Position numbers and translations under genes: made by a program | The notes under the pieces: model-generated | Told to the model about the DNA's origin: nothing | Databases searched by the model: none | The model's input: the letters and a program-made list of their open reading frames with translations, nothing else | Shown: in pieces, positions 11,016 through 22,303 of the stretch | Numbering within the stretch: the first letter of the stretch is position 1 | Layout of the letters: each line of letters begins with the position of its first letter | NCBI GenBank assembly: GCA_039111635.1 | Contig: JBCAQO010000012.1 | Coordinates: 496,001-560,000, forward strand | Source: Heterobasidion occidentale | Lineage: Eukaryota > Basidiomycota > Agaricomycetes > Russulales > Bondarzewiaceae | Length of the DNA stretch: 64,000 nucleotides | Direction of reading: 5' to 3'

Positions 11016-12687
11016 TCAGCAGTCGCCGCAGCCAAGAGCAGTGCTGATAGCGTTCAGAAGAATGTTGTTGGAGTCTCCGCCGGCCTCCCACATAGCAAAA
11101 CCGGCCAGCCCGCTCTGGCTGATGAACGCGCCCTTGGCAGCTAAACAAAGTGAAACCTCAGTAACTCCATCGACAACAGAGAACGAGGCACCTACCAAAT
11201 GATGTCGCATCATCGTAAGACACCATCACTTGTGTGTTCGGATTGTAAACATACGGCTGAATACAGTCGTTCGTCATAAGGCCACCGATCAAAAAATAAA
11301 AAGACACGACATACCGTCTGACTACAACTATCGAACCTATACTCAATCCCGCTCTCCGCTGTCCCATTCGCGTTCAGGAATCCACCCTGCATGAGACCCC
11401 AGAAGTCGAAAACGCCTCCAACCGTAGGAGGGTTCCCACATTGATCTGCGGGACCTGTCCCATTGCTGTCCCAGCTATCGCCGTGTGGCTGCTGAGACTT
11501 GTCAAATGGCGGGTACGCAGCGAGCGAGCCTGAAGAGTCCAGCGCGGAGCTCGTGGCGACATGGAAGCTGTGTCCATACGATGCGACGCCCATGATGATC
11601 TGCTTGGCAGGGAATCCGGCCTTTGTCCATGAATTGACGGCGGAGACGGCGGATCCTTCGGGCGCGATTCCCGATGGGGTGCAACTGTCATTCAGAGGTG
11701 CGTTCGGGCCAACCTCGGGAGACCAGCTTCCCCAGATGTCGTAGTTCATAACCTCTTCAGAATAGATGTCAGGAAGCTTCGAAGGGCCCAGATTTCATCA
11801 AGGGCACTGACCGATGTAATCAAGGACCTTTGCAAAGCCCGAGACATCAGACATAGGCGCGCCATCGGAGCCTACGAATGGGGTAACCGCGACCGCAGCA
11901 GATAGGATGAGATTCGCGGCGCCGTCCTGGCTTCGGAGTGCCTGTAGGAAGGATAGGAAATTCGCGCTGTCGTCTGGAGATAGCGTATTACAACCAATGC
12001 CTTGGTGGTTAGGATATTCCCAGCTATAGAAGATAGTGGCTCAATAAATAGGAACACGCATCGGAGCCTGGCCGTGCGTACTCGAACTCAATCCCGTCCA
12101 GATTGTATTGCGAGACCACTTTCATGACAGCTTGAGCAAACGCTGTGCGATTCGAATCCGTCGATACTGCGGTAGAAAAGTATTGTGATCCGGTCCATCC
12201 ACCGATAGATAGTATGGCATTGACATTCTGAGCATTATCTTAGTACTGATCAGACTGAGCTTACAAGACACTCCTACATTCTGGTGAGCGAGCTGCACAA
12301 ACTGCGGAATCAACTGTTCGTCAGACGACTGAAGCCCTACAGTACTGGCATCGGGCGTGGTAACGCTGCAGGCCAAGGATTGGTCAACTATTATTAGATT
12401 CATCGCAATCAAGGGGACTCACCCAAACGCATAGATGACCGAGCTGTACTTCGACCAGCTGATACTTGATAGAGGAAAGTCACTACTGTGCCAGCTGGCC
12501 CACCATGTAGCTGCTACGACTGAACCAGGGGAGCCACTAGACCCACTGCCGTTCCGTTGCTGCTGTGACTTCCACTTCCGCCTGCAGAAGTTGCCGTCGA
12601 ACCAGACTGTGCAACAGGCGCAAGGGAGCAGTAGGGCGCAGCCCATACCATGGAAACACTAAGAAGGACGGGAAGAAGTAGAAACAT
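11016..12687 (-). CDS. Secreted GH18 chitinase, one-base frameshift in the linker
   Basis: Glycoside hydrolase family 18 enzyme acting on chitin or related beta-1,4-GlcNAc polymers outside the cell. Signal peptide MFLLLPVLLSVSMVWAAPYC, then a Ser/Gly linker, then the TIM barrel: ATWWASWHSSDFPL, the SIGGW strand, and the catalytic motif DGIEFDWEYP, which is rebuilt across an intron (canonical DGxDxDWE with Asp to Glu at the second acid; the acid-base Glu is intact). Later MNYDIWGSW, GVASYGHSF and GFAMWEAGGD match. Exons: 12687-12423, 12365-12278, 12227-12082, 12023-11812, 11754-11315, 11256-11196, 11140-11016. The signal-peptide frame and the barrel frame disagree; adding one A at 12552-12553 (reading SSNGNGSGSSGSPG) rejoins them. 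No chitin-binding module is seen. Confidence 0.9.
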
Positions 12688-13993
12688 TGTCAGCGTGGGC
12701 GTAAAGGGGGGTGAGGGAGACGTTCGTGGGTGATATGCATGATGGTCGACGTGCTTATGTAGATTGGAAGGGTGTTCAGACCGAGGCTGGAACGTGGAAA
12801 CCGTCCGGTCAAAATTACAACAATGCACGGCACACTCACCCGACAGTTGACCAAGTCGCAATGAATGCACACGCTTCCATGGTTTCTCACGTGTGAAAGG
12901 AAAACAAGAGCGGGAGCGAATACGAGAAACCATGCCGATAGAACAAAAACCCAGCTCGTGTCCATCATGATAATCTATGGACCGACTAGTTGCGCCGTTA
13001 ATGACAGCTGTTGGCAAGCTAGAAAAGAACAATAAAAACATATAACGCTCATCCTGTTTGAGATCCTCGAGGAAGCGAGAGCCTCACGGCAACCACGTGG
13101 ATTAGCATGTTTGAAGCGAGGCCATCATGGAATGATATCATTAGTAACCGGAGGACCTCCTAGGCGACATGAGACAATCAGAAACCTCTCAAATCGAGGA
13201 TTCGCGTCGGCATCCGGGGTTGCCTGCCCCATACACCGTTGTTCGACTTTCCCAGGTAAGAGAAGATGCGAAGGGCAAGTTGCAGCAAGCAGACGTCTTT
13301 CATGCAGTCTGACCTCGTGTTTAAGCGGCCACAAAAGAGATGTTTCACTTGCCTGTGCTTCGATTTTGTCTTCAGAAGGCTCAAGTTCAGATACCGCGTG
13401 ATGGCTTGCACCTTGCGATTTGATGTTCGGCAATGGTGGAAGCCACGGCCAAAACACCGTGCTCGCACTTCAAGTGCCCGTTGTGAATAGCTAGGATGTG
13501 GCGATCGATGGGCGTTGCTGGAACATTCAACATTCAACACACCCAGGGCGAACTACCTGCCCCCTGAAGTGCGTGTCCTCCGTCGAATGAACGCCTCTTC
13601 TCAGGGACAATGAAGGTCAGAGAAGGGGCAGAATGCTGGCTGCACAGGGAGGCGAGGCCGGTGACTCAGCACAATGGTTGCTATATTTGATGAGCGTCAG
13701 GAATAACTCTATTCAAAGGACAGGAAGACGCACCGATGTCCATTTGTGAACAGGTCAAAATTCAATATCTAAAGAGAAAACGTATCATCAGCTACTTCCA
13801 TCAGGACATAGACATTTGGGTTTACCGAAAGCTTGTCAAGCCAACTTGACCTTCCAAGGAACACATACAAAATCAGCACGTCAGTCCATGAGTGCTAGCA
13901 AGTCTCGAGGGACCACGACGGAATCAGCATCATGAGAATACAGTTAAATTATCGCTTGGCATACATCCTGAAATTCCACGAGAAATCTGCTGA
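12688..13993. other. Intergenic, 1.3 kb, nothing recognised
   Basis: Upstream of the chitinase and downstream of SRP19. Frames here on both strands are short and mutually overlapping (13111-13540), with no domain, intron logic or repeat that supports a gene. Confidence 0.5.
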
Positions 13994-14988
13994 TCATGCT
14001 CTCACTCGTACAACCTTCCTCTTTCCTTTACCTGCCGCACCGGCACCGGCAATACCAGGAGTTGCACCCTCCGCATTCATACCGGCCTTCACTGTGTCGA
14101 TGAGGACGCCGGAAGGCAAGGCAGGCGAGTACACGGACATGCGGCTGGCGGGTGAGGGCAAAGGTTCGGGTGGGTTGGGAAGGGGACGACTGGTCTGTTT
14201 CGGAGGTGCAAGGTCCTTGGATTTCGGGACAGACGCGGAGGATTTGGACGAAATGGACTTCGGCTTCGTGGATTTGGCAGCCGAAGCGGACGTGAGAGGA
14301 GTAGCAGGAGTCGGGTAAGAGAAAGGGGGCTTAGGGATACAGTCAGGCTTGATCCGTTGAATTTGGAAGGATATCATCTCCAGTAGCTGTTTTTCTGCGA
14401 CGGGCGCTCAAAGGACGATTTGGAGAAAAATGTAAAGATGACTGCATACTGGTTTTGATATGCGGGTTCATGAGCCGCCCCTCCTTCTTCCATTGTACGC
14501 GTACACGACCTGGGTTCTCCCAATCTCGCGGGTGAGCCTTGTTGACTTCGTGCAGGGTGCCCAATCCAAGGCGATTGGTCGCATCAGCTATATCTTTGCT
14601 GAGCGGCCACCAAACGCTCTTCTCGCGAGATATACGCCGGACCCCAGTGCCGTATGGCTGCTTTGCGTCAATGTAGATAGGGTAGATGCAGGTCCATCTG
14701 TTCGCGTCCAATGGGTGAGCGTGAATGTGATGAGTTGGACGACACCAACTTCTTGTATGGAGTTATGTCTGTCACAACGGGGGTTCCTTGGCTTGGCCCT
14801 TGCGGCGAAGCTGGGCCTGCAGTTGGTTCCACCAAGTCTAGGGCTTCATCGTCATCGGATGCATCGTCTACATCTGTGATTTCTTGCAGAATCGCGCCGC
14901 GTGTGCCGGTATTGGGCAAGGGGCGCGACGGCAATGGGAGGTCCACGTCGTCGTCGAATTCCTCGATGATCGCTGCACGTCGCGACAT
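13994..14988 (-). CDS. Signal recognition particle 19-kDa subunit (SRP19/Sec65)
   Basis: SRP19 binds SRP RNA and lets SRP54 assemble, for co-translational targeting of secretory proteins to the ER. Exons: 14988-14750, 14697-14450, 14394-13994. An acidic N-terminus (MSRRAAIIEEFDDDVDLPL) precedes the conserved core: KWTCIYPIYIDAKQPYGTG, RRISREKSVWWPLSKDIADA, LGTLHEVNKAHPRDWENPG, RVRVQWKKEGR and KKQLLEMISFQIQ. The C-terminus is Lys/Ser/Pro-rich and ends in the basic GKGKRKVVRVRA, as fungal SRP19 tails often do. About 295 residues, longer than the human protein because of the two low-complexity ends. Frames agree at all junctions. The gene is divergent from the JTB-like gene, about 130 bases away. 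Confidence 0.93.
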
Positions 14989-15119
14989 GGTTGACCGAGA
15001 TGCTACAGAGAAATAAGAATTGGAGGACTGTCTGGATTTTTCCGACTACGTGTTGAGTCTGGCTTGTCGGACTTGGAGGATCTCGGTGGTTGTCAGAGTT
15101 CCCACGCTCGACTTATGCT

Positions 15120-15730
15120 ATGTTGTCCTCGACGCTGTGGTCGATGAGGACCGCAGCTTTGCTGTAAGTTGACCAGGCATACGTGCTTGACATTCGCATT
15201 CAATTATGGCTATTTAGGTTTTTTCTCTCATGCATTGCTCCAGCACTAGCACAAAATGATGCCTCTCCAGCTGGTACACCAGACGTAGTCTGTCGACCTT
15301 TCGGTCCATGTGAACCATGTCCAGATGATGCTGTGAGTGCCGTTGTTGTCAAAATATGATCTCGAAGCCTTTTTGGCATTGATGTATCTTGCCACCCCAG
15401 CTTCACGAACCCTTCTGCCAACCCTTCGGCAACCGACGTCTCATGCATTGCACGTCTACCTACCGGATTTCATATGACTCGAAGACACCGCCTGACCATG
15501 GCGTTATGCGCCACGCCTCCGACCCACCACAAGGCGAGACGCCTGCATGGGAGAGCTGTGGACGTATAATCGCGCAAGAACGTGCAGACTTCTGGGAGTT
15601 CGTTGCATGCAACGTTCTTTTCGCCTCAATTGGATTGTTTCTTGTATATGTAAGGTCCAAGAAGATGCAAGCACTCCAGGCAAGGAATCTTGCTGCACGG
15701 ATTGGCCTCATAAGAGGCGGTAGCGGATGA
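15120..15730 (+). CDS. JTB-like small type I membrane protein
   Basis: Three exons, 15120-15163, 15218-15332 and 15401-15730, all with canonical GT-AG ends and matching phases; 162 residues. Signal peptide MLSSTLWSMRTAALLFFLSC ending near APALAQ; a Cys-rich ectodomain with CRPFGPCEPCPDDA, HEPFCQPFGNRRLMHC and ESCGRIIAQERADFWEF; one membrane span (ACNVLFASIGLFLVYVR); a basic cytosolic tail. This order of Cys motifs, the acidic-aromatic FWEF just before the span and the R/K-rich tail matches the JTB (jumping translocation breakpoint) family, whose animal members are Golgi/mitotic membrane proteins. The match is by pattern from memory, not by search. Simple gene finders could miss it because exon 1 is only 44 bases. 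Confidence 0.62.
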
Positions 15731-16114
15731 CATGACAACAGAGCGGCTTTGAGTTGGCACTATGGACTGTGAGCAAGGTTTATGTCATAACCTCCTAGTA
15801 CTCACGCATGTGTTCCAGTTTATTAGCATATTCTAGACTTAATCATACACATGTAACGATAGTCAATGGGCCAGAGCACTAGCTAGTAATATTTCGCTGA
15901 ATTTCTCAGCGATGCTGATGACAACTGAGATCCCTGGATAGTTTTGAGCCTTGACTTACCAACGCAAAAATAGTGAGCCTGGCGTATCAAGTCTTCCAGT
16001 ATTTTTTTGCGCAGCTCCTAATGACTACTAGATGTGATGGACAATCTAGGTTTTATGGCGACATCCAATGGACGGAGAATGGCAGTGAAGAGAAGTAGGT
16101 GCCGAGGGCTTTTA
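15731..16114. other. Convergent spacer
   Basis: 3' flanks of the JTB-like and Fap7 genes. AT-rich; nothing else seen. Confidence 0.5.
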
Positions 16115-16777
16115 TCAATTTGTCTCTGTGGCTCCTCTATCTTTTCTCCACGCCTGGATCCATTGTACAATTCTCGAGACATTTGATTCCAGGTCTTCTG
16201 TCCCTTCACTTCTCAACTCTACGACGATTTCTTGGGCATACGAAGATCGCGCTTCCTCGATAACTACGTCCATGATCTCTGCTTCGTTATTCTCCTGGAT
16301 CTTTTTCAAGGGGTATCCCCTGGCGACCAGAGTAAAGATCAGGATGATTTTCGAGGTCGTAGAAGAAACATGTCGTACCGCTTTTCTAACCGCTCCCATA
16401 GTTTGGTGTGATCACATCTAAGTACCACAACGAGATCCGCCCATCGTTCTGGAAATATATCACACGTATGCCAGTCGAGGATTATACCGCCCTCTGACGC
16501 CAGTGGTTCCAGCTCGTCCAAAAGCTGACGGGAAAGTCAGCCGAATCGAAGCGAAGACAGATTGGTGGTGTGCGCACCTTGTCCTCGTCGACCGTGTAGC
16601 TCTGCCATTCCTCGTCGTAACCTTCATGCAAATCCTTCTCCTTCACGAGCTCCCCAACATTGACGTGCCGTAGTGGTACCGGAGATTCTTCCGCGAGTAG
16701 TTGGGCATGTGTCGATTTGCCTGTACCAGGCGTCCTGTGATGATGATCACGGGAGAACTGCGAGACAATGCAGACAT
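16115..16777 (-). CDS. Fap7 / adenylate kinase 6, one-base frameshift in the P-loop
   Basis: Small nuclear NMP-kinase-like ATPase needed for the last step of 18S rRNA maturation in eukaryotes. Exons 16777-16578, 16524-16379 and 16319-16115. Seen: SSPVIIITG, then in the next frame TPGTGKSTHAQLLAEE (Walker A), LVKEKDLHEGYDEEWQ, LLDELEPLASEGGIILDWHT, CDIFPERWADLVVVLR, CDHTKLWERLEKRGYPLKKI and NNEAEIMDVVIEEARSSY. All are family hallmarks and total length is right. The two halves of the P-loop are in different frames: one base is missing between 16733 and 16734, where GGACG stands for GG-N-ACG. No intron can fix this. As Fap7 is essential in yeast, an assembly error is likelier than a pseudogene. 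Confidence 0.9.
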
Positions 16778-17429
16778 TTTATATGCAAGATAGAAAATTT
16801 TAGAGGTGCGTAGGGCCTGTCCTGTAGGCACTCGGGAGGTATTGGAAGTAGCTAAAAAGGCTCTGAGGTGAGCTTGAAGAAACTCGAAGGTGGCGCCGCA
16901 AATGGCATCGTGCTTGATCCGGAACTCTCACCATGCATGCGACCTAGCATCCAACGTTACGGAAAAGAGCCACTGTCATTCCTACGGAAAACTGCTTTCG
17001 ATCTAGAAAATCTTGACAATGTCCGTCCAAAACCCTTGTTGGTTCGTCTTTGCACCTGATTTGTCGGTGAAAACATTATCCAGGACCGTCGAGCACCAAG
17101 CTGTCATTCACTCATGTAGTGAGTTGTGGGGGCTGTTATACGCTCTGAAATCTGAATGACATTTGATACCAGCAGAGCTCTGGAGAAGGGTACTAAAGCG
17201 AAGAAGTCAGATGATGCGGTCGGTCCCCACTTCATCTCCGCGCGGACGTCTATCAATAGACGGCTATCTACCACAATGCACTTCGAGAGTTTCCATCGAA
17301 CTGAGCAGGATACATCTCTTCCTCCTGGGACGTAAACTTTGATGCGGGCAAAGGCTGAAAAGGATGACAGCGGCGTCACCATCAACACCTACCCCTCCCT
17401 GAAGCTGAAAGTCTACCGTGTTCACGCTC
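16778..17429. other. Intergenic between divergent genes
   Basis: Promoter space for the Fap7 gene (-) and the C2H2 gene (+). A minus-strand frame at 17104-17388 (VKVYVPGG-like, 94 residues) has no domain support and is left uncalled. Confidence 0.45.
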
Positions 17430-18286
17430 ATGGCAGCCATTTGTCCCCTCCCCGCCTGTCAAGGTCGCACGTTTATCTCAGATATTGCTCTTGAGCAGCA
17501 CATGCGCTCATCAAGGCTGCAGCATCCCTTTTGCGAATCTTGCGATCGCAAGTTTGTCAACGTACCGGCGTTCGCTCAGCATCTACGAGCCGTTCACAGC
17601 CCTCGATATAACTGCTGCGGCAAGACGTTCGTCTCGAACGAGGCATTAAAACAGCACCGAGCCACTGCCTCATCACATCCAGAATGTTCGTGGTGCGATG
17701 AAAGGTTTATCAACGAAGAGGAATGTGACAATGTGCGTGTCATTTCTGCGCTGTATTACCCAAGGCTCAGAGCGTCCCTCAGCACGAGGTGGCACGTCAC
17801 AGGCTGGTGCAATGTCAAATTTGCAAAGACTGTGTGGTTCGACTGCATGAGCTCGATGACCACTACGCCGACTCTGATGAACACGCTCGTTGTTCGTTCT
17901 GTCAGCGTGGTCTGTTGGATAGGGAAGAGCTATTCGCTGTAAGTGGTGTAAGCTCTGCCTCGATGCTCGTCCAACTGAAAACACCAAGCATACACGGGAA
18001 AGTCATCCGAATGTATTCTGTGCAGAGTGCGATGCAATGTTCTTTTCTCAGGAATTGCTTCAACTTCATTATAATCAAGAGATCACTAAGCACCCGAGTT
18101 GTAGAGTATGTGACATCGGGTTCAAAGACTATTCGAAGCTCTGTGAGGTGAGTAAAAGGTAAACTTCTTCCTGAAGATTGAACACTGAATATTTGATATC
18201 TGTGGTATTCTCTTCAGCATCTTGTAGATGTCCACTGGTCTTTGTACGACCAGGCTGCTCATATACACAGGGCGATCAATCTCTGA
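17430..18286 (+). CDS. Multi-C2H2 zinc-finger protein, RING-less relative of the C2H2-RING family, one-base frameshift
   Basis: Exons 17430-17732, 17783-17938, a third joining directly at about 17941-18147, and 18218-18286. The start used is ATG at 17430 (MAAICPLPACQGRTF). It carries at least five C-x2-C...H-x(3-6)-H units of the short form seen in the RING proteins of this window: CESCDRKFVNVPAFAQH, NCCGKTFVSNEALKQH, CSWCDERFINEEECD, CQICKDCVVRLHELDDHY, CSFCQRGLLDREELF, WCKLCLDARPTENTKH, CAECDAMFFSQELLQLHY and CRVCDIGFKDYSKLCE. Exons 2 and 4 begin with His, again as in that family. The frame changes after REELFAV; restoring one A in GTAAG at 17940-17943 gives AVKWCKLC. No RING finger follows before the TGA at 18284. 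Likely nucleic-acid or protein binding; role unknown. Confidence 0.7.
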
Positions 18287-18998
18287 CATTGGTCTGGTAT
18301 GATGAATAGTACGGGGTGTCGCCGGCATGACAAAATCAAGGATCGCTTTTCTGGTATTTTTTTCTACGATGTCTCCTTTTCCATCAAATGTGAGCTCTTG
18401 TTTGTCTAGCTTATCCTGCATTATCTAGAGATTTCGGGAAGATGACCGAGATGTCCTATCCATGTAAATTTCTGGTGGAACTCAATGTGTGGACCCACGC
18501 CAAGCTGCGCGGTGTGACTATGTGTCGTAATTTCGATTCATCAAGGCCCACCTCAATACCCACGAGGACAAGAACGTTCCCAAGCCGGCCGCTTCTAAAT
18601 GACTTCGATACCCGCATAAAACATGCTCTCATAGAACTTCTCTGAACTTCTCTAATAAGCCTCTGCACAAAAAGGAGCTCCTGCGCATGAAGTTGTGCTC
18701 AAAGGGGACTTTGTTTATGGTTCTCGGAGAACCCTTTCGTGCTTTTCGTTCAGAAAATGCTATGCGTGCGAAACAAGTCGTCATTTACTTTACGAGGTAA
18801 GCCTGAGGAGATAAACAGAGGAGCGATCGCGTTAGCCTTGGTTGGTGAGGACTATTATTGCATAGCAACACCATTATTGTTTCGAAATTCCAAAGCAGCT
18901 TGTCTGATTCATTAATTGTACAGTACTGTAAGAGGGAAGCGGTGATACGAAGTGAGACGATGGTAGTAAACAGTAGTAACATGATCGCCTGCCACAAA
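18287..18998. other. Possible decayed zinc-finger exons
   Basis: After the stop, fragments such as RCDY, FIKAHLNTHEDKNVPKP (about 18500-18590) and CFSFRKCYACETSRHLLYE followed by a GTAAGC donor (near 18795) resemble further C2H2 exons, but in-frame stops interrupt them. They may be remnants of a longer gene. Weak. Confidence 0.25.
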
Positions 18999-19944
18999 TC
19001 AACCTCTTCGCCGTTTCCTGTCCCTGCTCGCATCGAACGCCTGATCTTTTCTGTCTTCTACACGTTGTAGGAATTGGATTTTCTCGAGGTAACCACCTGT
19101 CCTCCTGTTGGCCTCTAGCTCATCTCGTAGCTGAGGATCCTCCTGGGAGCCAACATGTGCCTGCCAGTCGATAGCAGACTTCTCCAACGTGGTTAGCTTC
19201 TTCGGCTTCTGTGCGGACGAGGATGGTAGAGCGGGAAGCTGAACCTTTGGCTTGCGGCGAACTGGCTTCTTGCCTGCAAGTGGCTGCGGGGGAGGTGGGG
19301 CGACAGGATGTTGTGAGGTGTCCACACCTGCATGAGTTTCAGGAAATGTGGACGCAGCAGGTTCGACAGCCGCTATCGGCGAGGCTTTGTCGTTGCTTTC
19401 TGGTGATTGCCACACGGGCCACTTCTGAGCCTCCTCAGAGTCCGCTGCAACTTCTTTCACTTCTCTGTGACGTTGGAGCTCGAGAAAATCAGCTGCACAA
19501 TAATCATGTAGAAGCACTCACATCACGTCCTCTCCTGCAAAACGATATTTTTTCTCGATCATGATCATCCTATTTGGTTCGTTCACTGGTCTCGATGGCG
19601 GCGTCGAGGCAGAAGCTTGAAAGTCTGCCCATAGCGCTTCGCGAGCCCTGTGCTTGTGAACGGACATTGAAGATGAGGCAAAGGTAGCTCAAGGCTAGCA
19701 AAGGCATGGCACTAACTTCTTGTCGAGTCTTTCAGGCTCAAGCGTGGGCTCATCAGAGCCCGTCCGTGGGCGTTTTGATTCGCGGTCGTCGTCGTCAGAG
19801 CTGTGTTCTGGGAACCTGGTGTAATAACGCGATGTAAACAAGGAGTCAAGGTGGTTCTTTACCGTCATTCACGTCCGGTGGAACATAGTCAGAATCGTCT
19901 TCAGAATCGCTTTCGTGTTGCGAAGGACGCTTGAGTGCCGACAT
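18999..19944 (-). CDS. Swc5 / BCNT family subunit of the SWR1 chromatin remodeller
   Basis: Swc5 helps the SWR1 complex exchange H2A for H2A.Z in nucleosomes. Exons 19944-19863, 19807-19717, 19647-19522 and 19464-18999; every phase fits when the CAG acceptors at 19808, 19648 and 19465 are used. The acidic N-terminus (MSALKRPSQHESDSEDDSDY then SSDDDDRESKRPR) is the histone-binding type seen in Swc5. KKAREALWADFQAS and KKYRFAGEDVIEVKEV follow, then a Pro/Lys linker. The C-terminus holds the BCNT-C domain: KLTTLEKSAIDWQAHV, DPQLRDELEANRRTGGYL and EKIQFLQRVEDRKD. About 254 residues. The family call is firm from the BCNT-C block. Confidence 0.92.
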
Positions 19945-20212
19945 GTCGATAACAAGCTGCTTGAAGTTGTTTGAAGGTACTCCCCGTAATCGCCACTGTG
20001 GTATTAGGACGCAAAGCTTTCGTTCGTTGCCCATATTTGGAAGGCTGTTTACATGCTGGGTAACCTTGAGGCTCCTTGAGGCCTTGAGCTTGAGGAGCCA
20101 CATCCTCATCGGACCTTCGCCAGCGATACCACCGTTGTAACTTGTCTCCCAGTACACCCCCACCGAGTACGAGTCTACGAGAGGACTACATACTACAACG
20201 GGGTCATCAAAG

Positions 20213-21838
20213 ATGGCGACCACCCTGTACTTGTGTCTACAGGTCGGATCTCCTCACTACACCCTTCCAGTACCCTTCCCCAAGCCCGTCGGAACATATG
20301 TCCATATCCCTGTCAAGTCTCTCTGTGAATTATGTGACACCTCGCAGTCACCTCGCTCAATCCTGTCTGGGAATCTGCTGGTCCCGAGATTGCTGAACGG
20401 CTCACGACGACTTGGAAGATTGATTGGTCCTCCATCAACCCAGTTCGCTTCTTCACCCACGCAGCATCGGGAGAGGAGGGGAAGGGACATCTCAGTCCTG
20501 TCGTCATATGGCTGGGTATCAAACCTGGGCCCACCTCCTTCGATACCGCCCACGAAGTCTCCCAAAAGATTCTCGGGCTTCTCGGAGCGTATGGAGTCAG
20601 TGATGTTGTGATTGAATGGCGTGAAGCCGTCCTGCAGAGGCTGGCAGGTCCAGCCCTTATGGTTCATGTCGGCAGCACCAATCACACCCACCACGTCCGT
20701 CGGTTCCTTACTCCTCTTCTCGGCATTCCTCTTTCGACTCAAGGAAAGCAGATGGACGAAATCCAGGGCACTCTCACCCTATGATTTCACGAAAACAAAG
20801 ACAAGAATGGCGATCCCAGCAACAACGTTTACGGAGCTAGCAACTGTCACGTCCTTCGCAAGAACACCACCGTCGACTACGAGCACAAAGGCGGCGCAGC
20901 CAAGGACTCCGTTTGAGTTTGCGGAGTCCGTCGATTCCAGCAGGGCCTCGATGAGACGAAGAAAGCTATCAATGACCACGGCATCCGCGCCAGCTTGTAC
21001 ACCTAAGAGATCGATGGACTGGAGAGGACGGAAAATCTGGACGAGACCGAGATCGCCGCGAATCGACGCAAATTGGATGGCGAGAAAGAGGCTACCCGCC
21101 AGCTCGAGGCTCTGTACGACGAAGTCACCAAGTACTAGTTCGACATTAAGCGCCACCGTGATATCGGCTATGTCCAACATGCTGAAGCCATCAAGGTCGA
21201 CGTCGAAGGCGGCACACGTTATACATCGGACTGGGGTGCGTTCTTGGCCGCTGAGGCGGAGGTCAGGGATCAGTTTGAGGGCGGTGTGGTACATTTTGAT
21301 CCTGCTCATTTTTGCCTAGTCTAGTGAAAACAGCCTTATTTAGGATCAAAATATTCTCCTGAAGAGCTTATGGCACTGTCTCATCCTCGGGGTGTTGTTG
21401 CGACCACGTTCAATCTTCCTCGGGGCAGAAATCTTAGGATCGTGGGTTGCACTACGAAGGAGGACCTGGCCAACCCCATGGAGTTCGATAGCAAAGGCGA
21501 GGGCTGCTTTATCGTTGGTAAAGACGGCAACACTACCGACTTAACCGTCGGACGTTACGCCGGCCTGGTGTCATTTATTCTCAACGATACCGGTGTCTGG
21601 TCTAGGGAGCTCGCTATCTACAACTCGAGCCTCAAGAAAACGGAAGCCAAAGTCGTCTCGCTAAGGGAGACTCGGGCTCCCTTGTCTGGCGTACCAAGGA
21701 AGGCGAAGGTTACATCGTTGGGCAACTGCACTCGGCTCGACCAGTAACCATGTTACCTACTGTACCCCTGGCTGGTACCTTCTGGAGCAGATCAGGAGGC
21801 GGTTTCCGAACGCCGACTTCTACCGCACCGCCTGGTAA
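20213..21838 (+). pseudogene. Broken copy of a mushroom PA-clan (trypsin-fold) protease-like gene
   Basis: A long frame is recognisable through VTSLNPVWESAGPEIAERL, KIDWSSINPVRFFTHAASG, KILGLLGAYGVSDVVIEW, LVGSTNHT-like blocks, the Cys-His stretch YGASNCHVLRKNTTVDYE, RHRDIGYVQHAEAIKVDV and GDSGSLVWRTKEGEGYIVG, ending PNADFYRTAW at 21836. SNCHVL and GDSGS fit the His and Ser of a trypsin-like fold. This copy is dead as it stands: in-frame stops at 20782 (TGA for a likely Trp), 20914 (TGA), 21004 (TAA) and 21136 (TAG), plus frame changes near 21310, 21655 and 21740. All four stops can arise by single C-to-T or G-to-A transitions from likely ancestral codons. The N-terminal part is unclear. The family is abundant in agaricomycetes; its function is not known to me. 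Confidence 0.72.
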
Positions 21839-22303
21839 ACTTGAAGGTTCGTGTCTTTCTTCCGCCTCATCCTTTCGTACACATAGCTGTCGACGTCGAA
21901 GCCTGTGCATCGGCGAGCCATTCCACAGCGTCTTCTTCTGCGACGTCTTACCTTCCATCATGCCCCGTCCCTTTTTCTTTTGCGATTGTTCTCGTTTCAT
22001 GGACTCATTCCCCTTCCCTGACTGTGATGTCTTCCCCATCCCTGACAGTGTTTTCTCCTCTTTTTTTTTTGACTGCGTGTTATCTATTTCCTAGTTGTTG
22101 ATTCAGACGCGTGTTTCTACCGTTGATTCGCTGGGTCCACAAATATCTATTCGTGGCCATCTTCACGGCGGATTAAACAGTCATCTCTATCATTTAAAAA
22201 TTAGATCAAAATCGGAAATTGGAAAATCTTTCGAGTGAAATATCGAGGTACAAGGGGACACTGGAAACAACTTGACAGAGACAATCATCTCTTCGTCATG
22301 GGT
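21839..22303. other. 3' flank with a poly-T run
   Basis: Pyrimidine-rich tract with a T10 run near 22060-22070. No gene seen; the C2H2-RING gene on the other strand ends at 22304. Confidence 0.5.

Noticed and set aside
14460..15016. Plus-strand frames over SRP19
   Set aside because: Antisense shadows; the minus strand gives a full SRP19 core with proper introns.
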